Shown here one piece after another: positions 46,425 through 57,077 of a stretch of DNA of 64,000 nt. The position numbers and the translations under genes were made by a program. Position 1 is the first letter of the stretch, and each line of letters begins with the position of its first letter. Under the pieces are notes generated by a model. It saw nothing but the letters and a program-made list of their open reading frames with translations. It ran no database searches and had not been told where the DNA came from. This DNA comes from Nelumbo lutea. Taxonomy: Eukaryota; Streptophyta; Magnoliopsida; Proteales; Nelumbonaceae. The stretch covers positions 22,452,372 through 22,516,371 of the forward strand of contig JAKGHH010000004.1 of assembly GCA_022828595.1 (NCBI GenBank), in the 5' to 3' direction.

Positions 46425-46453
<29 letters not shown>
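46425..46453 (+). repeat. GA microsatellite inside Copia-2
   Basis: About 29 bases of (GA)n. On the minus strand it reads as a Ser-Leu run just before the sequence SHGSSWN, where the Copia protease active site (normally WIIDTGA-like) should begin; here that motif is frameshifted. Confidence 0.85.
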
Positions 46454-46456
<3 letters not shown>

Positions 46457-46517
46457 TTACAAAGTTTGTGGATGCCCTTGGGTTGTTGCCATTAAGCAAA
46501 TTCATGAGTTGGTGATA

Positions 46518-47490
46518 CTATTCTACAATCAAGCCATAAGTCTTCTGTTCTACCATCTGAGTAATTGAATTTGATTTGAGATTTGGCTTGTCCTTGTCAG
46601 TAGTCGATGGTTTTGTGGATCGCATTGTCTCCCAACCTAGTAGATAACCAACTAAGCATCTTTCTGTGCTGTGATTAAGTTTCTTGCAATGATCACATCT
46701 GATCTTGGGATGAACTTTGGCATTCTTATTGTTATTGGATTTAGATAAGACATGAAGGGTGGTTGCCTCCATGGTCAAACTTTGGCTTGCAACTAGTGCT
46801 TGATTTCTCTCATCTTGAGAAACTAGAGCATAGATTTTGTTAATTGTAGGTAGGGGCTCCATGCTTAAAATGTTGGATCGAATGTTATTGAATCAATCAC
46901 CGAGTCCTAGTAAGAATTGGTAGTTTCTTTCTTTATCTTTTTTGGCTTGGAAATCCTGTGAACTGCCGCACGAGTAGGGCAAGAGCATATCAAACCTGGT
47001 GTGTAAATTGATAACTCATCCCAGATTGCCTTCAATTTCATGAAGTAAATAGAGTCAAAAGGTTTTCTTGCCGTAGTAGTGTCAGTTCTCACTTCAGCTA
47101 GAAGAAACGAGGTGTGTTCCCTTGTGAAAGTTGTTCTTTGAGGTCTTTCAAGATTTCTTGCACACTCTCAACATAGGCTACACTCTCGTATAGTCTCTTT
47201 GCTAAGGCGTTCTAAATCCAAGACATGACCTTTGAATTGCATTTCATCCAAGCATGCAATTCTACTGGTTTCGTCAAACTTGGCTTCTTGATTATGTCGT
47301 CGATGAACCCTATCTTATTCTTTGCCCATAGTGCATTCACAATGGTTCTCATCCAAGTGGCATAATTTTCACCATCTAGAGAGCATGAAATGAGCACCGT
47401 TCCCAGATTGTCAAATGTGCTCAAGAAATATGGTGACACTGGATTTGTGTAGGCTAGATCTCCACCACCTATCATGGTTGTTGTCGTCAT
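46518..47490 (-). pseudogene. gag: Copia-2 gag
   Basis: Gag probably starts at the Met at 47490. Its N-terminal block reads NPVSPYFLSTFDNLGTVLIS, LDGENYATWMRTIVNALWAK and NKIGFIDDIIKKP. After a stop it continues with LYESVAYVESVQEILKDLKE and QLSQGNTPR. A zinc knuckle (RCDHCKKLNHSTERC) lies in the frame 46518-46862. Several stops lie between these blocks. The family is the UBN2/retrotran_gag_3 type. Confidence 0.82.
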
Positions 47491-47555
47491 CTTTGATGAA
47501 AGAAACAAGAACAAGATTTCAAAAACTGTTCAATGAATGAAGAATGAAAGCCTAA

Positions 47556-47567
47556 GGCTTTGATACC
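47556..47567 (-). other. Copia-2 primer-binding site
   Basis: TGGTATCAAAGC on the minus strand, directly after the 5' LTR. It is a one-base variant of the usual tRNA-Met primer site. Confidence 0.85.
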
Positions 47568-47748
47568 ATATAAGAAATGTATGATTCAAAGAAGAGAAAA
47601 AGGTAATTGTATTACATTCTCATTGGTTATTTATAGATAGAAGGAGATAGAGCTTAACTAATTTAATTCACTTGTACAAGACAATTGTACACTATACACA
47701 TGAATATATAGGTGTAACAGTCTAATTGATTTCAATTATTTGTAATAA
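47568..47748 (-). repeat. Copia-2 5' LTR
   Basis: The 181-bp partner of 43016-43196. Its outer end on the minus strand reads TTATTACAAATAATTG rather than TG..., so it has decayed at the terminus. Confidence 0.85.
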
Positions 47749-48583
47749 CTTATTTACTAAATGAAGTTTCAGCCACGACTTTGAGCCTAGGGACATGGTG
47801 TCATACTTTAATTATGATGCCCTAAGTAGATGATGCTATATTGCCTGAAGAAAGATATGAAAAGTCATAGGAAGTTTACATAAAACTGGTCCAAAACTTC
47901 CTCCATCGCAATTTATATTCATTTCATTCAGGGTTAATTGTTGAAACCTCCCCTAAAGTTTCTCACCATTTCTAAGACCTCCCCTCAAGTTTGGTTATTA
48001 CAATCACCTCCCTTGAACTTTCTGACATAGTTGCAATTAGACCCCTTTCGTTAAAATCCTTTAACAAGAGACACAAAATATCCAAAATACCCATATAGTA
48101 ATTATTGAAGCTGATTTCTACAGTAAAACAATACAAGCTTTTGGAACAACAAAAAAGAGAGTTTAAAGTTGTAGTTTTACCTTTGAGCGGTAAGCGAAAA
48201 TTCATAAAATAAATCAATTTTTGAAAATAGATTAGAAGGGCTTGGGGCATCGGTTAATATGAAGAGAAAATTTGGAAAATAGATATTTTGGTCAAAGTAA
48301 ATGGAGCCAATGGACCAGTTCTTGTCCTGTGGATAAGAATTGTGGGAGCAATGAAGAACTCTACAGAGAAAAAAAAGGAAGTCCAATTCAATTTTTGAAT
48401 TTGATCACACAGAGCTGAGCCTAGACAAAGGTTTCAGTCCAATTCAATTCAATTTTACATGGGAGACTAGTCTTTCCCCACAGCAAGATCAAAGACTGGA
48501 CTAGACAATACTCTATTATTTTGTCCTGAGGAACAACTTTGGCTCACCTTGAGTAAAACAACATCAAAGAAGATTGCTCGAGC
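47749..48583 (+). other. Spacer with unclassified repeat-like text
   Basis: No gene is seen. At about 47935-48070, phrases such as 'acctcccctcaagtttgg' and 'cacctcccttgaactttctg' repeat at short intervals, as in many dispersed non-coding plant repeats. No paired ends were found. Confidence 0.35.
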
Positions 48584-48962
48584 TAAGGGTGTCAATAGAC
48601 CAGTTTTGGATTAGACCCCGTCCAAATCAAAATGATGGGGTGGACATACTAATAAGATATATTGAATTAAACTAGTCTAGACTTAATGGACCAAAGTATT
48701 TTATTGGATTGGATTGGACCTGGTTCATCCGTAATGGATTTATATTGGATTGGATTGGATTGAACCCATATCCAGTTCATTGATAGAAGATAGGAATACT
48801 GGTGTTAATTGACCAGGTTTGGTTTAGAACCAATTTGAACAGATTGAATGATCCAAAATGGTCCAAAGTATTCATTAAATTGAATTGGACCTGATCCATC
48901 TGTAATGGATCTATATTGAACCGGATTGGATTGAACCAAATCCAGTCCAATTGACACCCCTA
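48584..48962. mobile_element. hAT-like MITE with internal duplication
   Basis: TIRs TAAGGGTGTCAATAGACC and, from the right, TAGGGGTGTCAATTGGAC. Flanking octamers gctcgagc and cctagagc match at six of eight bases. The interior is two tandem copies of a ~170-bp 'ggtgtyaattgaccrgtttgg ... ccaaagtatt ... ggattggattgaacc' unit. It is non-coding. Confidence 0.7.
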
Positions 48963-49344
48963 CCTAGAGCCGGAGGATGTCCAAAATCTGAAAGTACAGC
49001 TTGTGACGATAAATTTCAGTTACAAAATACAAATAGTCATTTGTTGCAGTAGTCTTTAATTTCAAATTCTAGAATCTATCTCTGGTCATGAGGCTTATTT
49101 TGCAAACTAGAAAACGAAGCTATTAAAAAAGAATCTGGAAACAGGTTGGCATTTAAGTAGGGCTTGCTTTTTTATCTGTTTCGCTTACCTTTCACTTGCG
49201 TAATATGTGAAACCCACTCTTGAAAATGAAATCAGAGTACCAAAAAAAAACATTAATTACAAGGGACCCTTTTCTTGAGAAAACTATCTGAACGAAATAA
49301 CCACATTATCAAACTCCAGCTAAGTGAACCATTCCTACTATTAA

Positions 49345-49626
49345 GGGTCCATTTGGTTCACGGGAATAGGAATTTGGAATCGGATTCATTTTAATTCTAA
49401 CTATTTAGTTGAGCGGAAACAAAATCTAATTCCCATTTCTGGTAGAATGGCATTCTTCCAGTTGAGGGAATGGCCATTTCCTCCTCCTCGTTTAGGAATG
49501 AGAATCCATTCCAACCAATTCTGATTCCAATTTCAGTTCCATCTTGAACCAAACAGGGGGAGGATTAAAACCATTCCGATTCCAGAGGACTTTGATTCCA
49601 ATTCTGATTGTGAAACAAACAGACCC
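49345..49626. mobile_element. Tourist-like MITE, copy 2
   Basis: A 282-bp element with ends GGGTCCATTTGGTTCACGGG and, from the right, GGGTCTGTTTGTTTCAC. Exact TAA duplications flank it (49342-49344 and 49627-49629). It shares the 'ggaatgggattcc'-type interior with the copy at 1661-2188. Confidence 0.85.
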
Positions 49627-49629
49627 TAA

Positions 49630-50576
49630 CTTCTTTTGATGATAATAAAACCTTTATTTAACATCTAAATTTCCCTATGACTCACTTTCTGTTCTTTAAA
49701 ATAAAAGGGTAAGCAAATTTCAATCCATAGAGTTTTAAGTTATATTTTTGACCCTTTTTACACCCAAAACTTTGTTCTCTTCCCCTTTAAAAAATGAAAC
49801 AATCGCAGCCAATGGAAACAGAATCTGTTACTGAATTTTAATCACAAATAAGTAGGTGGAGGCATCACCTTACAAGTTACAACAGGGAGGCTTGGCAACT
49901 GTAGATGCTCGTAAGGTGGTAGAGTCAAATATCCTGTCTAGCTATGAAGCTATGTATCATGGAGCTTGTGGGCGATCTCTCTGCTTTAAAAAAGTGATAA
50001 GAAGATTTAGGTGAAGTCATCGATCTAGAAAAATAGATAGAAGACGCATGACCAAAATTATTAGGAGGAAAAAATTAATGGAGATCCACAAAAATTATAT
50101 GCATATTATATGACATATCATATGAAAAAAATATAAATGATATTTTATACATTAAATACATAAATACATAGGCGTGGAACTTGGGACGGGCCCAGGATAT
50201 GGCCCTTATCATAGGCCCATGATCATCCTTAAATGAGAGGATAAGAATAAAATAAAAGAGCAAGCTTGAGTTGAAAGAAACCCACCTCCACGAGGCTTCT
50301 AAAATGAAGAGTAGAGTCCAGTTTAACAGAATCCTTACAGAAGTAGTCTATTTTGATAGTTTATGAGGAGGATTATTGATATGATAGCCCTTGTTAGAAG
50401 TTAAAGCAAATATATATATATATATATATTGGTCCGTTAAGTTGATTGTTTTGTTGCTTCACCCTATCTAATTCCTCTCAAGAGGAGAAGGGACTAATTT
50501 CTTTACAAGAAATGATTTCTATTACCATTCATCTCCACCCTTTTGTCTCCTCCAGCTTCAGACACCTTTCAGTGCC
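49630..50576 (+). other. 5' region of the small membrane protein gene
   Basis: No gene is seen. A (TA)n run at 50410-50430 lies about 150 bases before the start codon and could supply TATA function, but many such runs occur by chance in AT-rich DNA. The stretch 50080-50170 is strongly AT-rich. Confidence 0.35.
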
Positions 50577-51071
50577 ATGGAGGATGCAAACATCTTGGCT
50601 GCAGACTGCGTCGTCATATGTTGCTGTTGCCCTTGCTTGATCATTCATCTCATCGTCTTTGTCTTGCTCAAACTTCCCTACAAATTGGCCCAGAAGTCCC
50701 AGAGATTCGCCCGGAGAAAACTTAGAAAGACAATGTGGAGAAAGAAGATAACAGGAGGAGATCCATATAGACAGGTGCTGAGGAGAATTGTTGAAGCAAA
50801 TTCTTCAAGCATTCAAATAATGGGGGTTCCCGTTCCTCTCAACCACCATCACCGTCAGCATGGTTGTGGGTGCTCCATGGCAGAGATTGACAAGGTTTTT
50901 GAGGAATTATCCCTACAGGGAGAGTTTGGTTTTGGGAGCTTTTGGGGGAGGAAGCAGGAATCAGGAAACTTCTCCCCAAAGTTAGGCCAGGACCAAGACC
51001 AGAAAGAATATGAAAATGTTGTACGCTATCATTTCATTCAAGTTATAAACCCTTTAAGGTATTTATCATAA
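50577..51071 (+). CDS. Small Cys-rich single-pass membrane protein, unknown function
   Basis: A single-exon frame of 164 residues. Residues ~7-32 form a hydrophobic segment containing the cluster CVVICCCCPC, followed by LIIHLIVFVLLKL. Then comes a basic stretch (PYKLAQKSQRFARRKLRKTM), so the N-terminus probably faces the lumen or is anchored with the basic side in the cytosol. The middle has HHHHR- and GCGCSMAEIDKVFEELS; the end is acidic and then VVRYHFIQVI. Plant genomes encode a small family of intronless proteins with the same AADCVV-CCCC start, a K/R-rich stretch after it and a conserved YEVVRY-like tail, without known function. Its coherent layout supports a real gene. The Cys cluster might be lipidated; that is inference. 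Confidence 0.8.
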   Translation: MEDANILAADCVVICCCCPCLIIHLIVFVLLKLPYKLAQKSQRFARRKLRKTMWRKKITGGDPYRQVLRRIVEANSSSIQIMGVPVPLNHHHRQHGCGCSMAEIDKVFEELSLQGEFGFGSFWGRKQESGNFSPKLGQDQDQKEYENVVRYHFIQVINPLRYLS

Positions 51072-51725
51072 TCCAGTAATGTTGTATATGAGAATATTTT
51101 ATTTATGAGATTTATTGCTTTGTCTGTTTATTTTTTGTTTGTTAAAAAATGGGCCCCCCATCACCAGATGGAGCCCATGATGGAGTTTGGAGGAGTGAGC
51201 CCACACATTCCACTGCTGGCGCTGAGTCCATTCATCTTTTCTTCGTAGATGGGCCCATTTGTAAGGGTCCAATTGATGGTGGGTCTGTTCACTTCTAGTT
51301 CTAGTCCACACAACTGCTGGGTGCTGGCAAGTGGCAGCACTAAAGTCGCAATTTTACGGCCTGCTGAGTGCTGAGCCCGGGTGTTGAGTAGTCAAAATGC
51401 CTCAATGGCCTCAGGCCGATCTGGTATTTCTACGGCTACTGCATTAAACAACACCAACCGTTCACCGCTGTAGATTTATTCCTAAAATTCAAAAGATGCT
51501 TCTAGATACATCTCGATGTTTCTCCTCCTTGGATGGATCATTTGGACTAGATAGAGAATATCTTCCAAAGCACGAAGAAGCGAAGAAAGCCGATCGTCAG
51601 AGGCCTTTCCTCTTTCTGAAACTTGCCGCGGTACATTAGACAAAGCACACACACTCACAGAGAGAGAGAGAGAGAGAGAGCGAGCTAAGACCGGACACCG
51701 GAGACGAACCCGCAATCAAAGTGCA
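51072..51725 (+). other. Spacer and TMEM33 5' region
   Basis: No gene is seen. A (GA)n run at 51660-51680 sits about 45 bases before the TMEM33 start and probably lies in its leader; GA-rich leaders are common in plants. The only frames here are short and antisense to the leader. Confidence 0.45.
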
Positions 51726-54700
51726 ATGGGGGAAGATCCACAACGCTTAAAGAGGATTGCAGCGGCCTCATACGACTACGAGAACGACCCGCGATGGGCA
51801 GATTACTGGTCGAACATCCTCATTCCTCCTCACATGGCAGCTCGGTCCGACGTGGTCGATCACTTCAAGCGCAAGTTCTACCAGCGTTACATGGTTAGTA
51901 CAACAATCCATCTCCCTGCTTTTCTCTTTCCTCTGGTCTTTGTTCTTCTGGGTTTGTTTGCTTTCCATGGAATTAGAACTCAAGACCATTCACTTCATTT
52001 GGGATTTTTCGATAGTACCTGCAACGTTTTGTTTGGACTTCTATAAATCGGCTTTTTTATTAGATTTTTACTCAAAATTTGGGATTTTTAGCAGATTCTT
52101 ACTATTGTTATTATTTAACTATTCTCTTCCTCCAAAATTCCAAATAAATTGCCGATTGTTCTCTCTATATAGAGGAACTTCATGTGCTTTTCATTTTTTT
52201 GCCTTTTTAACTCTCGAATTTGCACTTAATGGTATTTCATTGGCATTGTAAATCGAGTACTGCAAGTATTGGATGGCCCACGCATCTCATTTGATTGTTG
52301 CAGTTGGTACATTGCTTTTGGACCTCTGTAGACTTGAAATTTGATGGATTTCTCTTCAGATTGTGTAACACTTTGAATGTTAAGATTGCTGCTCTTACTT
52401 AGAGAATTCATGGTAAAGTTGGGGCATTATTTTTTGCTAACTATCGGCTTGGTATTTGCCTTTAAAAGGTCCAAAGCAGGAGGAGATTTCCATTGGATGT
52501 ATTAAAACACATGAGAGTTTGACTATTGATGTAGAGTTGAAATTCTATTTCTAAACTTGGGAATGCTTACAAGATTAAGATTGGATTTTTATGCATTATA
52601 ATGTGTAAAACATCTCTAGTTAGAGACTTTTCGAGAAGTTAATAATGAATAAAAAAGGTTTCAATCTCTTTTTATTTTGATTCGTATTATGAATTTGCAA
52701 ATTCATGTATGAACAGAAGGTATTCTAACTTCTAACTAGACAGTAATTCTTTTTCTATTTGTTTTTTTTTTTTACATGAGCAGGACCCTGATCTTGTGGT
52801 TGAGTCAATGTCTTCAAGTATCTCATCTCAGTCAGCAAGACCATCTGCTCAATCCTCAACCTCATCTTCAAATGAACGACCACGGAGCTCAGGTAGACAT
52901 ACGTTATAATATCTATTGAGGCTCTGTTTCTACTCTAAATTTAAGAAGGGAAATTTCATAATGAACAATTCCAGAAGAAGATATCAATAGCACTTTCCTC
53001 TTTTACTTTTCATTTCAACTTTTTTTTTTTTTTTTTTCCAGTCTAACCCAAAGTTTTGGTGTAGGGGCAACTGCCAGAACATCAGGGCCATCATCAACAC
53101 CAAATGCAAATCCAACTTCTATGCGCTGGGACCGGCAAACAATACAATTTTCAGTCAATGCTTGGGTACAAAAAGTGACAGTTTTACATGTGCATGCACA
53201 GTTGCACAAACAAGCATAATCAAATTTACACCCATGCATGATTTCATACCTGAGCTTCCATATATAAAACTGTAACCAAACTGATCTATTTCTCTATTGG
53301 CTGATTTGTAATATGTATTCATGTGAAGTTGCATCCGTCATCAAGCATTTTTTTTTTCTGTGCCTTGTCCTGCTTGGAGTTTTGGTTGTATCAAGAATAT
53401 CTATAAATTAATGAATTTTGTCAAATTCAAATAGAATTGTCACTTTCAAATAATTTGTTCCTCTGAGATGGTCTGGGCATGGTCATTTAAGGCAACCTAC
53501 TTCACCAGTGAGGAGTAGTGATTTGGTGCAAATTGAAGGTTCTAAAAGAGAAAAGAAAACTGAAATGTACATGAGTTCAGGACAGATTTGATGATTCCCA
53601 ATTTAATGTGGGATACAGCCCTTGGTAGAGTGCAATTGTGAAACAGGATTTCTGCAACAAGGGATAGGACTTTTTCATGTTGGGTTGAGCATTTGTTTCT
53701 GAAGTCAAAAGTTGTGTTCATGCTCTGTAATCTGAAGAGAGTGAGAGTCGTAGAAATGTGGTCATGATGTATGAGCTATGAACTAGATGATTAGCATTCA
53801 AAGCAGCCAAGAAGGAAATTAGAATAGTAAATTTCATGTTTTCTTCTTCTGACAATGAAAATACAAAATTTAGTTTTATCTGGGCACAGTATGCACTTTT
53901 TTTTCCCTTTTTGTGTTAACTAAAATTTTGAAGGCTGAAGAGAGTATGAGTTTGGTGGAATGCTGCAAAGGGCACAAACTTATGGATATGGATGCGGCTT
54001 TAATGCAGTTATACAGAAGTAGTAGTATCATGAGAAAACTTAATAATTAGGTAAGAGTAGTGTGGATTAATTAGGATGCATTATGAGAAAGATGTTGAAA
54101 AGTATGTCCTGCAATAGGTACGGTTGGACATGATGATGAAGTAGTACCTTGTGAAGTTTTAATCATTAGGCACAATAGTATGGTACCTTGTGGAGATGTT
54201 GTAAATCAGTTACCTTGTTCTTTTTTTTTTTTCTTTTTTTGATAGGGATAGATTGTTTATACTTGAATATATTATTACAAGGACACTGATAAAAAAAAAT
54301 TATTACAAGGACTGTTGGTATTCCCACTGTACAGGTCCTCAGTATGCATGGGTTTTCTCCTTTCAGCCTGGCCTTTCAACTGTGGTCTGGCTGCTATAAA
54401 TTGCTGATGCATCTTATAAAGAGAAATTGCTAGATATCTTAGTGCAATTAGGAGGATCATTGGGTTTGTCTTCTGCTGCAGATTGTCTTCCTTTTTATAA
54501 ATCTTAAATGATGTTATCACATACACAACAAGATTCTATATAAAGGAATCACTTTTCAGCTTACATAAAAGCAAAAAAGAAAGAGACAATGTATTATTGC
54601 GGTAGTGAAGTGTTAAAAATTTTTATAATGGAATGTCTTCAGAATCATGACCTGTCAGAAATGTAAACATTGTTTACTTTGGTACCCATCAAAATGATGA

Positions 54701-56119
54701 TTTTTGGGATTTGGCTGTCTGCTGGAACTTTGAAACTGTTCACAAGTGAAGCATTGTCTTTGAATGGGATTAGGTAGTTAGGTTGAAGAGTACAGAATGA
54801 GAAAATGAGAGTCGAGTTTAGGATAAATTGGTTTATTTAAATGAAGAATAGCACTATGGCAGAGGGAAGCAAAGCTATTCTTTTATTATCTTTTTTTGGT
54901 ACCATAAAGAGTATACTACAATTTCAACAGAATATCTAAATATTCTTTTGAGTTTTTTCCCTTTTTAGTCATCACTGTTTTGAAGACAACTTATTGACCC
55001 TCTAGAGGACTAATAAAGGAAACTAGTTTAGGCAGCTGGTTTTTATTCTGGATTTTTTAACCATCTCCATTTTGATAGCAATTGGGGTTTATAATGCAAG
55101 TAATGCATGCTATTATTGCTGACTATGATACCCAAATACCTGTTCATGCCCAGTATACTAGTGTCGGACATGATATATACCCGGCATCACACTGGATGCT
55201 GCACTGAAGCTTGTATATTATACTTTACTGTATTATCACTTTAATACATGTAAAATGGTATGTTTTAACAATCATACTACAAATAAACTGATAAAAAAAT
55301 ACTATATGAAAAAAATCTGTTTATGTTGGTAGTTTAATTAAATTTGGCAAGTTATAGTTATTGAGAAATGAAAGCTTTACAAACTAGATATATTAAATGG
55401 GATACTTTCATGCATATCCAAGTTTGAGATCTTGGAAAATGGAGTATTGTATCCCCTATTCCTGTATCCATGTCATTGTCAGTATTTGTATGTGGGCTTT
55501 GTAGCTTGTTGGTATATGCTTACATTGCTCTGCTAACAACTGTCTTTTCCATTTTTCTAATTGTTACATGTGCTTGTTCTGCAGGTTTTTATTGTTGGTC
55601 TGCTTGCCATCCTTCCAATTATATCTAGAAACCTCTCCAATAGAGCATATCGTTTGTCCTTTGTGGGCACTGCCTGTTCCTCTTTGTATTCCTTGTACTC
55701 ATTATACGGGGTAATTTTTTCTATTGAAATCATTTTTATCCAATTTGAAATAATGTTTTTTGATGAATGCCAACTTGAGTTAATCATTTATTTCTTGTTT
55801 TCAGAAACCTAGGGCATGGAATCTGCAGGCTGTTCAAGTATGGTTTCAATCAGTAATTGCGACCAAGGATTTTATCTATTTCCTATACTGTCTTATGTTT
55901 GTAACATCTCATCTCCAAACCAAATGTGAGCATTATTTTACCAAACTATTTCAATATATATTTTTTTGTTCAATGCATTTTAGTATGAATCTGGGTTTTT
56001 ATCTAGGATTTTCTAATATTGAGCTTTATGGCAGTTGCTTTGATACCTGTACTTTGCCGAGCTCTTGAACATGTTGCAAAGTTCTTAAGGCGCAATTTTA
56101 GTCGTTCCTCTTTGTACAG
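51726..56119 (+). CDS. TMEM33: TMEM33-like ER membrane protein (5' six exons)
   Basis: Exons 51726-51893, 52784-52892, 53065-53165, 55585-55710, 55805-55925 and 56035-56119 join in frame to 236 residues with two bases left over. The start MGEDPQRLKRIAAASYDYEN and DPRWADYWSNILIPPHMAAR is typical of plant TMEM33/Pom33-family proteins. A Ser-rich linker (SSSISSQSARPSAQSSTSSS) follows. Then come RWDRQTIQFSVNAW and hydrophobic segments at ~127-142 (VFIVGLLAILPIIS), ~150-168 and ~185-200, and ALIPVLCRALEHVAKFLRRN. The family acts in ER shape and nuclear-pore/reticulon interactions; the plant role is little known. The last exons (starting near KYLEEPCVWVE in relatives) are not found before 64000, so the sixth intron exceeds 7.8 kb. 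Confidence 0.92.
54285..54298 (+). mobile_element. 14-nt LINE-tail-like insert
   Basis: The insert 'actgataaaaaaaa' lies between exact copies of ATTATTACAAGGAC (54271-54284 and 54299-54312) in TMEM33 intron 3. 'tgataaaaaaa' is the terminal sequence of full LINE 3' ends in this window (5325 on the minus strand and 63033 on the plus strand). It is best read as a LINE insertion truncated to its last few bases. Confidence 0.55.
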
Positions 56120-56210
56120 GTAAAAGAATAATAAGCAACCAGACCTATTAAAAGGACTTTATTCTTTAATTGGTAGTTACTAACTATATAGATTTTTTTT
56201 TTTTTTTGTG

Positions 56211-57077
56211 AAAAAAAGGTATTGTATTAATATGAATATAACTGTAGAACATAACAACTATCAGTCCACAGAACGCTCCATGTACAGCCAGTAACTATAC
56301 AGAAAAGCCACAAAAAAAAAAAAAACTAGTCTCTCTAGAATAAATACAAGAGACAACCAATGAAATCGGGTAAACAAAAAGCCATGATCAAAATACTGAT
56401 GATGAGGGATATGCTTAAAAGAATCCTTGGCCGAAAGCCAAGAATGCAGAGTAGCCATTGCCTGAACCACCAAATCATCCAAGGAGCAGAACTGTCCTTC
56501 AAAAAGGTATTGTATTAATATGAATATAACTGTAGAACATAACAACTATCAGTCCACAGAACGCTCCATGTACAGCCAGTAACTATACAGAAAAGCCACA
56601 AAAAAAAAAACTAGTCTCTCTAGAATAAATACAAGAGACAACCAATGAAATCGGGTAAACAAAAAGCCATGATCAAAATACTGATGATGAGGGATATGCT
56701 TAAAAGAATCCTTGGCCGAAAGCCAAGAATGCAGAGTAGCCATTGCCTGAACCACCAAATCATCCAAGGAGCAGAACTGTCCTTCAAAAAGGTATTGTAT
56801 TAATATGAATATAACTGTAGAACATAACAACTATCAGTCCACAGAACGCTCCATGTACAGCCAGTAACTATACAGAAAAGCCACAAAAAAAAAAAAAAAA
56901 ACTAGTCTCTCTAGAATAAATACAAGAGACAACCAATGAAATCAGGTAAACAAAAAGCCATGATCAAAATACTGATGATGAGGGATATGCCTAAAAGAAT
57001 CCTTGGCTGAAAGCCAAGAATGCAGAGTAGCCATTGCCTGAACCACCAAATCATCCAAGGAGCAGAACTGTCCTTCA
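56211..57077 (-). repeat. Tandem triplication of a LINE 3' end
   Basis: Three head-to-tail copies of a ~287-bp unit start 'ggtattgtattaatatg' at 56218, 56506 and 56791 and end 'gcagaactgtccttcaaaaa'. Copies 1 and 2 are identical except for the length of an A run (13 and 10); copy 3 has 17 A's there and a few substitutions. Copy 3 continues into the rest of the LINE. Each unit carries the same 3' coding end (AWMIWW... on the minus strand) and 3' UTR. Confidence 0.95.

Larger units (their letters stand above)
43016..47748 (-). mobile_element. Ty1/copia retrotransposon, full length but decayed
   Basis: A 4.7-kb element with two ~181-bp LTRs (43016-43196 and 47568-47748). On the minus strand: LTR, primer site, gag, zinc knuckle, integrase, RT, RNase H, polypurine tract, LTR. 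The LTRs differ at many positions (for example 'cttagcagtaattta' against 'ctcattggttattta'), so the insertion is old. Every domain has stops or shifts. A possible ATTTA duplication (43011-43015; 47752-47756) is offset by a few bases. It is a different lineage from the Copia at 5877-9453. Confidence 0.92.

Noticed and set aside
56211..57077. CRISPR-like regular repeat
   Set aside because: Units are ~287 bp with no spacers, are LINE sequence and lie in plant DNA.
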